From: Cordylochernes scorpioides
Lineage: Eukaryota > Arthropoda > Arachnida > Pseudoscorpiones > Chernetidae
Direction: 5' to 3'
Assembly (NCBI GenBank): GCA_030710605.1
Contig: CP092879.1
Coordinates: 47,737,946 to 47,801,945 of the forward strand
DNA: 64,000 nt
The position numbers and the translations under genes were made by a program. Of this stretch, positions 20,746 through 30,310 are shown one piece after another. Numbering within the stretch: the first letter of the stretch is position 1; every line of letters begins with the position of its first letter. The notes under the pieces were generated by a model. It worked only from the letters and a program-made list of their open reading frames with translations, was not told where the DNA came from and made no database searches.

Positions 20746-21296
20746 GTATAAGGTGGTCGGTGTGGACAACTGGGTTTTCCCCTGATTTCCCCGACAGTAT
20801 TGGCATGGTGAGATAAGTTTCGAAAGTACATTAGCATAGTGAGACAGTCTAAAGGTGCTATAACAATACTGTAGCGTGTTATGGCTTGTTGTTCCTTGAC
20901 CCAAGTCATCGTACCTTTAAGGAGAGTAAGAGGTAGATTCTAGTGTTGGGCGCATTGGTGCATGTATATATCAACCTTTTTATTCTTGTTACAAGCTCGT
21001 AACAGCCTTACAGCATGTTTGGAGATACACTGGGCGATATTCAGCTGGAGAAGATCTTAAGTTAATTATGTTGATGGACATGTTTGACCAAAATATTCCA
21101 TAATATATTATTTTATCTCTGTAGAACGTATAGCCATTAGACATGCTTCGGACCTTGAGGCGTTGTTGGGTGCTGCGTTGCCTGGAGTATAGGAGCTCCA
21201 TCTATGATTCCTTTTTTCCCATGGTGAATCTATATAAGACCGGTGGTCTTAATGAGGCTTTGTATGTGATTTTATCAATATAGTAATATTCTAGAG

Positions 21297-21505
21297 CACG
21301 GGTTGGCAAACTTTTGAGTCAGAAGAGTCAAACATTACAATTTACAAATTTTCAAAGTTTTTAAAGAGCCAGAATATTTTTTCTTACCAAAAATATAAAT
21401 AGTACTCGCATAAATAAATATTAACGTATGGAACTATATAAAGAGCTGCAGCTTCACATTCAAAGAACCTCATGTGGCTCCCGAGCTCCAGTTTGCTGAC
21501 CCCTG
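21297..21505 (-). mobile_element. hAT mini-element with 8-bp TSD
   Basis: Perfect TTCTAGAG duplications at 21289-21296 and 21506-21513. The CTCGCGAGCC motif is mutated in this copy. Confidence 0.8.
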
Positions 21506-21899
21506 TTCTAGAGTGATTTGCAGTGTTGGCTCTTAAGCTACGAATAGAGTAAATGTGACTTCTAGTGTGCCCGGATATAAATCCATTAATACTTGTTTGG
21601 CCTAGTCTCTTGTGACATGTTAGCTAAATCTAGCTAGCGGAGGAACATAATAGACCCGCCTTAAAGTTATACCAGGAAATTTTGGAGGCGTTCTGTCAGG
21701 TTGAAGCGAAGTGGTTAACGCAGCTGGCAGTGAGGTACGAGCCATGGTAGGTCAATGTCCTTGGTGATGACGATGTTATGTAATGCGGCGGACAGTTACA
21801 CGATTACATCATCAATGGGGAAGGATGAGGAATTTCCATCCAGGTCGACGTCACTCCTTGCCTTGGCTTCCATCCCCTGCGTGAATCAGTTTTCTAGAC

Positions 21900-22107
21900 C
21901 AGGGGTCGGTAACCTGCGGTTCGTGAGCCACATGCGGCTCTTTGGATGTGAAGCTGTGGCTCTTTATATAGTTCCATTCGTAACTATTCGTTTATGCGAG
22001 TACTATTTATTGTGGGCAAGTAAAAATTTTGCAGCACTTTAAAAACTTTGAAAAATATATAAATTGTAATATTTGACTCTTCATACTCAAAAGGTTGCAG
22101 ACCCCTG
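21900..22107 (+). mobile_element. hAT mini-element at array end
   Basis: Left flank TTCTAGAC and right flank GTATAGAC resemble a decayed 8-bp duplication, and the sequence after it continues as block B (ACTTTGACTTG). This copy therefore shows the original insertion site that the other forward copies have lost. Confidence 0.75.
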
Positions 22108-22645
22108 GTATAGACAGAACTTTGACTTGCAATTGAAGAGAACTTGATCATGTGTGAAGAACTCATTTTCACGGCCCCCAAATCAAACGAGCTATTCTTT
22201 TTAAAAAAAAGGGCAAAAGATATATACATCATTTATTGTTTTGAATAAAGACCAATCTTCTTAAACCTTTGATAGACATTTTATCTTGAAACTATCGTTT
22301 AAGAAACATTTTAAAGCTCCTGCTATCTTACTATGACATTTAGCATCCAAAATGAGCGATCTCTTTGGGTCATGGATAATATTCTGTAATTCCTGACCAG
22401 GTGTCTGGATTTGGTTTGAACTTCATTGAATTATGTTTCCAGGCAGACACATTTCTATTAACATTGAACCATTAGGCAACTTCAGGTTGAGATTGGCTGT
22501 TTTTATACTGCCAAGCTGTACTGATAGATTTTATATGCGCTAAAATTTATAAAAGCCCAAGTTTGATTTCTCTATACACAACTGTATGTAAATCGCTACA
22601 AGAAAATGTACATATTTTTCCATAGAATCGACCAAACCCATTCAC
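22108..22645. other. Unassigned sequence
   Basis: The first ~120 bp are the end of block B. The rest is AT-rich unique sequence with no gene seen. Confidence 0.5.
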
Positions 22646-23395
22646 TTACAATATAGACTCATAGACAAAACTTAAGGAAGTGGAACATCTTTGATATCGC
22701 CGGTCTTTTTTTTTTTTTTTTAAGGAAGCAGAGGTAATTTTATTCACACTTTGTTATATCGTGTGTCTTCAATAAAGGTCACTGTGTATCAAATATCTTT
22801 CAGAGTTATTGTCAGAATCCTGATATACATGCTAAAAGGTACAACCTCTTTAAGTTTTGTCCATGAGTGTGTATTGGTTATCTCGTGTGTCTTCAATAAA
22901 GGTCACTGTAATATATTTCAGAGTTATTGTCTGAATCCTGATATACATGCTAAAAGGTACAACCTCCCTAAGTTTTGTCCATGAGTGTATATTGGTTATC
23001 TCGTGTGTTTTTAATAAAGGTCACTGTAATATCTTTCAGAGTTATTGTGTGAATCTCAATATAAATGCTAAAAAGTACAAACTCCTTAGGTTTTGTCCAT
23101 GAGTGTATATTGGTTATCTCGTGTGTTTTCAATAAAGGTCACTGTAATATCTTTCAGAGTTATTGTGTGAATCTCAATATACATGCTAAAAAGTACAACC
23201 TCGTTAAGTTTTGTCCATGAGTGTATATTGGTTATCTCGTGTGTCTTCAATAAAGGTCACTGTAATATCTTTCAGAGTTATTGTCTGAATCTCAATATAC
23301 ATGCTAATGAATACAACTCCTTTTTTGTCCATGAGTGTATTCATCATAGACAAATTAAGGAAATATTTTACCACATCTTTGTATAATTTCTACAA
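22646..23395 (+). repeat. Tandem array, ~118-bp period
   Basis: About five monomers. GGTTATCTCGTGTGT and TTTTGTCCATGAGTGT landmarks recur every ~118 bp between 22750 and 23330. The unit is built from the same family as the MITE at 2211-2413. The frames at 22751-22984 and 23183-23386 are products of the repeat. An A/T run near 22708-22723 precedes it. Confidence 0.75.
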
Positions 23396-23739
23396 ATATG
23401 TAAAAAAGAAACTACAGAAGATCATAATATATTGCACAACAATAATCCCAGTATGCAAATAATTGTTTCCTTATTCACAAGAGAAAGTTTATTCTATTTA
23501 GTACAATGTGAAACCCAATAAAGATTTTGTTGTTCATGTTTTCATATTGATTAAAGAGCCTCATATCTGATTGCAAATTATTATTTTATTAGAATATACC
23601 AACACAGAGAATATGAAATACAAATCAAATAATTCAAAATAAAAAACTAGATAAAGAAAATTGAGAAAATCATTGAGCAAAGAATCAAATGATAAAAGTT
23701 TAAAATAAAATTTCATATAGAATTATGTTAGAATGGGTT
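23396..23739. other. AT-rich sequence, no gene seen
   Basis: No recognisable repeat or coding signal. Confidence 0.5.
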
Positions 23740-23865
23740 GGCCAAATATCAGAAAACAGGTTAAATCAACGTTTAGTTGATTTCTGTTCCAATAGATGGC
23801 GCTCTGCCATCTAAAAAAGGTTCATTTTAGCGATCATGATATGCCTAATTTGTTTTTAATATAGA
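23740..23865 (+). repeat. Dispersed repeat copy 1
   Basis: GCCAAATATCAGAAAACAGG through TTTGTTTTTAATATA is repeated at 29945-30080 with several substitutions and a T-run expansion there. It contains the short palindromic AGATGGCGCTCTGCCATCT, which resembles an insect-type CTCF core. Confidence 0.55.
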
Positions 23866-24169
23866 ATTATTGTAGGATTTATTTATAATAGAAGATTATG
23901 AGTTTGCAAATATAAGGAATCTGCTGTTTTAATAATGAATGTAATTGGAAAAATCTATTGTTTTAATAAATATTTTAGTTTAAGGAACAACTAATATATA
24001 GCTCTATTTTGTTAAGATGGTTCTCTGACAATAGGAATATTAAACTTTAGATAAAATGTTGATGTACCGATTTGAATTCTTCTTAATGAAGTACATCTTA
24101 TAATCTCTTAAGAAGGTGCACAAGCAGGAATATAAAATACATACAAGTGTCTAGTCCAGTTCCCATTCC

Positions 24170-24362
24170 TGAAAATTTTTATTTTCCGTTCATCATTACT
24201 CTTCACAATTCATTTTTTCATACTTCATCCCTAAGGATAGAAATAGTCGTTATTTCACCTTAAAATAAATTACGATTTTTCGTTCAAAAGAAACATTTGC
24301 GGGGAAACTTGTTAAACGTCGTTTTACAATCATAAGCCGTATTATATTGTATTATACATATT
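24170..24362 (+). repeat. Direct repeat, copy 1 of 2
   Basis: Matches 25205-25412 at about 85% by eye. Shared landmarks are TTCACAATTCAT, CATACTTCATCCCTAAGG and AAGCC...ATTATATTGTATTATA. No coding content. Confidence 0.65.
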
Positions 24363-24537
24363 CTCTGTAGGCATGTTTTCTTTTACTTTAGTTGATTGGA
24401 CAATTTGTTCAGCGCCATGGCTCTGTACACAGAAAAAACATTGTAAATGAATGTGTGAAGACCTTGTTTATCAAATGATGTTTCAGATATAAATATAAGG
24501 CGATAACACACACACATTCCATCTATATATAAGATTA

Positions 24538-24912
24538 TATAAAGTATGAATGTTTCTTTTCCTATACAAAACAAACTCTTCTACTGTCCTTACTGCGATG
24601 AAAAAATATATTGGGAGGGCTTGGCTCATCAGTGGTGAACCCTCCCGAAGGTTTCGCCAATTTAATCTACCAGATCGCTTCTTAGAGCTCTAATACTGTA
24701 TTGGACGATTATGCTTATATACGCTGCAATGAAGAGTGGAATCTTAGAATAGTATTCAAGAAAACTATGAACATATGCTTTTAGGACAGTAGAATTACAT
24801 ATAAATAAGTTTCACCACTGATGAGCCAAGCCCTCCCAATATATTTTTTCATCGCAGTAAGGAGAATTGAAGAGTTTGTTTTGTAAAGGAAAATAAACAT
24901 TCGTGTTTTATA
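24538..24912. mobile_element. Foldback MITE copy 2
   Basis: Left arm TATAAAGTATGAATGTTTC and the mirrored right end, with inner blocks GTCCTTACTGCGATGAAA and TTTTCATCGCAGTAAGGA. The inner segment with CTACCAGATCGC and AGCTCTAATACTG lies on the left side here, but on the right in copies 1 and 3, so the core flipped between copies. Confidence 0.75.
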
Positions 24913-25204
24913 ATATGCTTCCATTGCTTAGAAATAAATAGAATGCAGTATTTTTAAGAGATTTAATATGTTGTTTTATTGAAAATAATTATTTTTGTAT
25001 AAATGAATGTTCTATTCAGTATTTGTAGAAATAATAATAGAATTAATAAAGCTCTCTATTAAAGGCTAATTTTTGCTCTGAAAGAGTTTGTGAATACACA
25101 CTTCTTTTATTTATCCATATAAAAATTATAAGGGTAAATATTTTATATATTGAAGTATGTGAGAAACTGTTCAGGCAGTTTCAAATACCTGTAAACAAAT
25201 ATTA
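24913..25204. other. AT-rich spacer
   Basis: No gene or clear repeat. Confidence 0.5.
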
Positions 25205-25412
25205 TTATCTTATCCCTGGACACTTTATATTTCCGTTTATCATTATCCTTCACAATTCATCCTTTCATACTTCATCCCTAAGGTTAGAAATAATCGTTAT
25301 TTCTCCTTAAAATAAATTTCAATTTTTCCTTCAAAAGAAACACATGCGGGATAATTTTCAAATGTTGTTCTATAATTATAAGCCACATTATATTGTATTA
25401 TAAATAATATTA
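25205..25412 (+). repeat. Direct repeat, copy 2 of 2
   Basis: Second copy of 24170-24362, about 1.04 kb downstream. It ends at the palindrome 25409-25526. Confidence 0.65.
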
Positions 25413-25526
25413 TGAAAAAGAAAAAGGCATCTCCTTATCGTGCAACTGAAAGTTTCTGATGTCATTGCTAATTCATCATCAACTTTCAGTTGCATGATAA
25501 GGAGATGTCTTTTTATTTTTCATAAT
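25409..25526. repeat. Palindrome with 46-bp arms
   Basis: Arms at 25409-25454 and 25481-25526 match except for a few bases, around a 26-nt centre. The right arm and the following ~35 bp recur at 30229-30310, where no palindrome is present, so the left arm here is an inverted copy added later. Confidence 0.7.
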
Positions 25527-25547
25527 TTAAGCACCTTATCCCAGTAC

Positions 25548-25775
25548 AATATCAAATTTATTCTGAAGATGGAGGTTGCCTGGCCGGCATTCATATTTCT
25601 GTGAAAAATAGACACTTTGGCCAGTTAGAGAACAATTTTTAACGCCTTGCCAAATGCTTTATTTTTATTTATTTCTCCTGACGAAGACAAAAGATTTTTG
25701 TCGAAACGTTGAGAAAAAAAAAACTCTAACTCGACGAAGTGTCTATTTTTCACAGAAAAAAATAATATCAAATTT
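25548..25775 (+). mobile_element. Hammerhead-bearing mini-element with 12-bp TSD
   Basis: A 204-bp insert (25560-25763) lies between two perfect copies of AATATCAAATTT (25548-25559 and 25764-25775). The related sequence at 30283-30310 runs straight through this point and so represents an empty site. The insert has partial inverted repeats (TTTCTGTGAAAAATAGACAC and its mirror near 25740) around a hammerhead-like motif. A relative in opposite orientation is at 32285-32550. It encodes no protein. The duplication implies retroposition or integrase-type insertion; the PLE link is inferred from the ribozyme type. Confidence 0.75.
25672..25716 (+). ncRNA. Hammerhead ribozyme candidate in mini-element
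   Basis: Stem I strands TTTCTC (25672-25677) and GAGAAA (25711-25716) pair fully. The core is CTGACGA (25678-25684). Stem II is GACAAAA paired with TTTTGTC, with one unpaired A before it. GAAACGTT follows at 25703-25710. The ACGT there leaves no loop for stem III, but it is self-complementary, so two copies could pair as a dimer. Activity is unproven. Confidence 0.5.
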
Positions 25776-25874
25776 GTACTATTTTTTCAAATATTATTAT
25801 GTCCTCTATTATATATTTTATTATGAAAAATTGTTGTACTTACTTTAGTTGTTCTAGCCATGGGGATTTGTACT

Positions 25875-26243
25875 TTAGCCATCTTCCTCTCTGTTGGTTT
25901 TGATATCAATTTCAATGGTCTCGTCGATGTGTTGTTCCACCAAGATTTGTGCTCGCTCGTGGTCGCCCCCGATGACACAGGCGAAGAGCAGGTCTTGAGA
26001 TGATCTTGGCAGCGGCCGGAACGGAAGACAGTAATTGAAGTAGTCAATGTACCCCTGGATATTGGGAACGTGTTCAGGCTTGTCTACAAGGTGTTGTAGA
26101 TTGAGCTGGATTCTGCAGTTAGGACATTTATCTGAACCCTTAAGAAGCGAGTTGAGGCAGATGAAATGAAAATAATGATCACAGGGAAGCTTGGTCATTG
26201 GACCGATTTCTTCATTATGGCAGATAGTACAGAAGGGATCCAT
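25875..26243 (-). CDS. Small RING-H2 finger protein (paralogue A)
   Basis: A 122-residue protein, probably a RING-type E3 ubiquitin ligase. The N-terminal RING has ligands C5, C8, C21, H23, H26, C29, C40 and C43 (C3H2C3, RING-H2). After a linker, residues about 76-105 (FRPLP..., then LLFACVIGGDHERAQILVEQHI split as two helices) resemble a single ankyrin-like hairpin, a guess from sequence pattern. The ATG has a good context (A at -3, G at +4). An AATAAA signal lies ~55 nt past the stop. The paralogue at 44514-44921 has identical ligand spacing and a related C-terminal half, but continues after EDG with an acidic tail. Here the corresponding codons become TAA, so this copy is shorter. No signal peptide or membrane segment. 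The target is unknown. Confidence 0.75.
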   Translation of the reverse strand: MDPFCTICHNEEIGPMTKLPCDHYFHFICLNSLLKGSDKCPNCRIQLNLQHLVDKPEHVPNIQGYIDYFNYCLPFRPLPRSSQDLLFACVIGGDHERAQILVEQHIDETIEIDIKTNREEDG

Positions 26244-26316
26244 TTTGACTTGAAGAGTGAACAGTACTTGTTGCAGCTTGCTCTACTGACAGCTTTCAAA
26301 TGGCTGAAACGTGAGT

Positions 26317-26331
26317 GGCGCCCTCTAATGG
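26317..26331 (-). promoter_or_regulatory. CTCF-like motif upstream of RING gene A
   Basis: On the minus strand CCATTAGAGGGCGCC fits the CCASYAGRKGGC consensus with one mismatch, ~75 bp upstream of the RING start codon. It is a motif match only; position relative to a promoter is suggestive. Confidence 0.3.
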
Positions 26332-26339
26332 CGTGTCGC

Positions 26340-27250
26340 TCGTGTTATCGGTGTTGGATAAACTTTCCCCAGCGCTTCGGTGGAGATATCATCCGCCTGT
26401 TGCATTCCATTCCCTGTTGGACTATTGCCCACGGTTCCCACCTTTCTGCTACACCGCATTCCGGCCCACTCGCTGTCACCTGATGTTTCCACCAACCACT
26501 GTTGTCCTTCCTGCGGCCTGCTGGTCGTCCTGAGGCGGCGTCCGCCAGGGTGGCTATTCCTGCCGCCTGCAGGTCGTCCTGCCGCTGCACCGCCCGCTGG
26601 GAGTGGGCGTCCGCTGGCCTGCCTACGTCACTGCCCACCTTCATCCATTTCATATTTTTTTCACCATCTGACCCTCCAATCTGTTCTGGCACTTCTCCAA
26701 CTTGCTTCCTAATTATGGCTTTGACCTTTGCCATCCTTCCAACTTCTTGGCCACGTTTTGGCAACGATCAACTGTTACAATACCTCAGAACACCAAATGT
26801 TCCTTCATTTTCTGGACATTGACCTCTGCCTTTAATCCAACCACTCTTTTATCTCGATTCTTCATATCTACCTCTGGTTTTCATCATTGACCGGAAACCT
26901 TTTTCTAAATTTCTTTTAATCCCTTACTTGGAATCTTCATTAATTCCCTCTCCTACCCGTGTCTTTGCATTAAGAACTGCTGCCCATCACGAGTTCGTTC
27001 ACTCATTCTATTGTCACCTGGTTCTCTGCGCCTCTCATGCAGCTTGCTTGCCTTTTTATCCGAAGTACTGCTTATGGGGTTGAAGTTCGAGTTTCCAGAA
27101 AAGGTTATACAGATGACTTACTAGCGAAGGGAGGATTTTACAACGTCGCTCACGTCAAGGGACATCTCTGTAACGGCCGACGTGCATTTCATTTTTCAAT
27201 GAATCACGCCTAAAATAAAAAAACAAGAATTAATTTTGGAATCCCTCCTG
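26340..27250. other. GC-rich then unassigned upstream region
   Basis: 26450-26640 is markedly GC-rich for this window, with a repeated CTGCNGGTCGTCCTG-like motif. Overlapping frames on both strands (plus 26315, 26380, 26502; minus 26345-26764) share this composition and show no domain. It may be a promoter-side GC-rich block or decayed mobile coding sequence. I cannot assign it. Confidence 0.35.
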
Positions 27251-27350
27251 CCAACAGAATTCGGATTCATTAGAAGCAAATTGTTTCTTTTATCATTATA
27301 GTCAGCTCTACTTCCCCTAATGTAATATAACTGCCGTTTTTGTAATCCAT

Positions 27351-29470
27351 AGACGGTCAAACCTCTCTATAGTGAACCCCAATCGGACCGAAATCTTAGA
27401 TCGATATATCCATGGGGTTCACTATATGGTGTTACTAATATTGGTGGAAATTTTGCCAGAAGGATATTGATCTAAAGAGACAAAAGTCGCCTCTCCCGTA
27501 AAAATAGACGTCGACACCAGACGCCATCTATTGATCGTCGCCGCAAACTAGCGGACTCGGGTCGGTGACAAACCCATAAAACCAGCTTTGTCAAACATTT
27601 TGACGAGAGAGGCGACCTTTGTCTCTTTAGACTACTAATATTGGTGTTTATTTTAGGTTCGTTATAAGGGGGGTTCACTATAGCCATGGTTTACTATAGT
27701 CATGTATTTACTATAACCATGGTTGACTATATCTATGTATTCACTATAGCCATGGTTAACTATATGGTATTACTAATATCGTGTAAGGGGGTTATTTTGT
27801 GTTTGTTATAAGTGAGGTTCACTATAGCCATGGCTCACTATATGGTATTACTAATATTGGGGTTTATTTTAGGTTCGTTATAAGGGGAGTTCACTATAGC
27901 CATGGTTCACTATAGTCATGTATTCACTATAGCCATGGTTCACTATATAGTATTACTAATATTGAGATTTATTTTAGGTTCGTTATAAGGGGGTTCACTA
28001 TAGACATGTATTAACTATAGCCATTGGTGACTATATCCATGTGTTCCCTATAGCCATGATTCTCACTATATGGTATTCCCAATATTGTTTTTTTTTAGGT
28101 TCGTTATGAGGGTGGTTCACTATAGCCATGGTTCACTATAGTCCTGTTTTCACTATAGCCATGGTTGACTATATCCATGTATTCACTATAGCCATCGTTA
28201 ACTATATGGTATTACTAATATTGTGTATGGGGTTATTTTGTGTTTGTTATAAGGGGAGTTCACTATAGCCATGGTTCACTATAGTCCTGTATTCACTATA
28301 GCCATGTTTGACTATATCTATATGTTCACTATAGCCCTGGTTCACTATATGGTATTACTAATATTGGTGTTTATTTTAGGTTCGTTATAAGGAGGGTTCG
28401 CTATAGCCATGGTTCACTATATGGTATTACTAATATTGGTGTTTATTTTAGGGCCGTTATAAGGAGGGTTCGCTATAGCCCTGGTTCACTATATGGTATT
28501 ACTAATATTGGTGTTTATTTTAGGTTCGTTATAAGGGGAGTTCGCTATAGCCCTGGTTCACTATATGGCATTACTAATATTGGTGTTTATTTTAGGTCCG
28601 TTATAAGGGGGGGTTCGCAATAGCCCTGGTTCACTATATGGTATTACTAATATTGGTGTTTATTTTAGGTTCGTTATAAGGAGGGTTCGCTATAGCCATG
28701 GTTCACTATATGGTATTACTAATATTGGTGTTTATTTTAGGGCCGTTATAAGGAGGGTTCGCTATAGCCCTGGTTCACTATATGGTATTACTAATATTGG
28801 TGTTTATTTTAGGTTCGTTATAAGGAGGGTTCGCTATAGCCCTGATTCACTATATGGTATTACTAATATTGGTGTTTATTTTAGGCTCGTTATAAGGGGG
28901 GTTGCTATAGCCCTGGTTCACTATATGGTATTACTAATATTGGTGTTTATTTTAGGTTCGTTATAAGGATGGTTCGCTATAGCCATGGTTCACTATATGG
29001 TATTACTAATATTGGTGTTTATTTTAGGTTCGTTATAAGGAGGGTTCGCTATAGCCCTGATTCACTATATGGTATTACTAATATTGGTGTTTATTTTAGG
29101 CTCGTTATAAGGGGGGTTGCTATAGCCCTGGTTCACTATATGGTATTACTAATATTGGTGTTTATTTTAGGTTCGTTATAAGGAGGGTTCGCTATAGCCA
29201 TGGTTCACTATATGGTATTACTAATATTGGTGTTTATTTTAGGGCCGTTATAAGGAGGGTTCGCTATAGCCCTGGTTCTCTATATGGTATTACTAATATT
29301 GGTGTACTTTAGGCTCGTTATAAGGGGAGTTGCTATAGCCCTGGTCACTATATGGTATTACTAATATTGGTGTTTCTTTTAGGTTCGTTATAAGGGGGGT
29401 TCGCTATAGCCCTGGTTCGCTATATGGTATAGCTAATATTGAGGGTAATTTAGGTTCGTTCGTAAAAGTC
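27351..29470 (+). repeat. Tandem array, ~72-bp unit, from pogo-like ends
   Basis: A pogo/Tigger-like end (GGTCAAACCTCTCTATAGTG, 27356 on) leads into tandem units of ~72 bp with landmarks TTCACTATATGG, TATTACTAATATTGG and TTAGGTTCGTTATAAGG. About 15 regular units lie in 28380-29470, with looser, compound units before. Frames in it (for example 28969-29181) are repeats of the same short peptide and not genes. The array is matched in inverted orientation at 32655-33480. Confidence 0.8.
27471..27634. mobile_element. MITE nested in the array start
   Basis: TIRs of about 25 bp: CTAAAGAGACAAAAGTCGCC at the left and GGCGACCTTTGTCTCTTTAG at the right. The ~110-bp interior is GC-richer, with CGCCATCTATTG. 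A solo end of the same family lies at 31890-31945. Confidence 0.65.
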
Positions 29471-29494
29471 CAACCCCCCTCACCTTCCCACCTT

Positions 29495-29670
29495 CCAGTG
29501 TAACATATATAAGTAGAATGATCCGATATAGTATTAGAGCTCAAAAAAGCGGTCTGGTAGATTAAATTGGTGAAACCGCTGGGAGGGTTTACCACTGATT
29601 AGCCAAACACTCTCAATTATTTTTCATTGCAGTAAGGATAGTAGAAAATTTTGATTTATGTGTAAAAATA
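29495..29670 (+). mobile_element. Foldback MITE copy 3, right half only
   Basis: Carries TCTGGTAGATTAAATTGGTG, GGGAGGGTTTACCACTGATT and TTTTTCATTGCAGTAAGGAT as in copy 1. The left arm is missing, replaced by the end of the ~72-bp array. Confidence 0.65.
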
Positions 29671-29944
29671 TCTTACTGTAGACTCTCTGATTAGATCAGC
29701 CTTTTCTTCTCCCAGCGGGAACATTCTACCTTCGACATTAAAGGTTTATGCGAGAGTGATTGTTACTAAGAAATATTTGAATAAGCAGAAATTAAGGCAC
29801 ATAATTTCTTTATTTTGAGATGTTGCGATCTTCGAACTAAAACTTGCTCTTCAACGGAAAAATCCAAAACCAAATGAACTGGAATGTTAGCAGTTTATAA
29901 GACTATATTACAACTATAAATAAGTTGAAATATACAAATTGATT
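29671..29944. other. Unassigned sequence
   Basis: No gene or repeat recognised. Confidence 0.5.
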
Positions 29945-30080
29945 TTGCCAAATATCACGAAACAAGTTAAGTAAACGTTTAGTTTTTTTTTTTTGTTGTT
30001 GTTGTTGAGTCACTAGGTGCTCTGCTATCTAATAAATGCTCATATGAGCCCGGTCAGGATATGTATTTTGTTTTTAATAT
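29945..30080 (+). repeat. Dispersed repeat copy 2
   Basis: Diverged copy of 23740-23865 with a T-run and (GTT)n expansion at 29981-30006. Confidence 0.5.
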
Positions 30081-30228
30081 ATATATATATGTTGTAATGC
30101 GTGGAACACCAGCAACACGTCGCAGCGGAATCCTCATCAAACATGCAGTCATTACCAGAGTGGGAGCGCACTAGCCTGAAGATAAATGAATACCACACAC
30201 ATAGGAACATGGCACAAGTCATCAGCAA

Positions 30229-30310
30229 CTTTCAGTTGCACGATAAGGAGATGTCTTTTTCATAATTTATGCATCTTATCCCAGTACAATATCACATTTG
30301 TACTATTTTT
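30229..30310 (+). repeat. Single-arm copy and empty site
   Basis: Matches the right arm of the 25409-25526 palindrome, then runs through CCCAGTACAATATCACATTT and TGTACTATTTTTT without the mini-element that interrupts the related locus at 25560-25763. Confidence 0.65.

Larger units (their letters stand above)
14933..22107. repeat. Large tandem block, ~1.5-1.9-kb units with hAT mini-elements
   Basis: About four units run head to tail. Each has a forward hAT mini-element, block A (with AATAAAGCTTTGTGTG and a TATAAG box, LTR-like), a reverse hAT mini-element, and block B. Forward elements start at 14933, 16861, 18791, 20414 and 21900, so unit lengths are about 1928, 1930, 1623 and 1486 bp. Differences come from sub-duplications and deletions in block B (for example a ~280-bp repeat at 18214/18493). 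Recurrent 60-95-residue frames in block B (16203, 19915, 21755) are repeat-derived and carry no known domain. The mini-elements were present before amplification, since every unit shares them. Confidence 0.8.

Noticed and set aside
14933..22107. Nine independent hAT insertions
   Set aside because: The reverse copies share one insertion site and TSD, so most were multiplied by tandem duplication.
25672..25716. Calling this motif a proven active ribozyme
   Set aside because: Stem III has no loop as a monomer. Only dimer action could rescue it, so I keep it as a candidate.
26315..26764. GC-rich overlapping frames on both strands as a gene
   Set aside because: Both strands are open because of GC-rich composition. 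No domain, no consistent start, and adjoining frames are broken.
28969..29181. Repeated hydrophobic peptide (ITNIGVYFR type) in the ~72-bp array
   Set aside because: A period of 72 is divisible by 3, so any open frame repeats. There is no start, composition or context that supports a protein.
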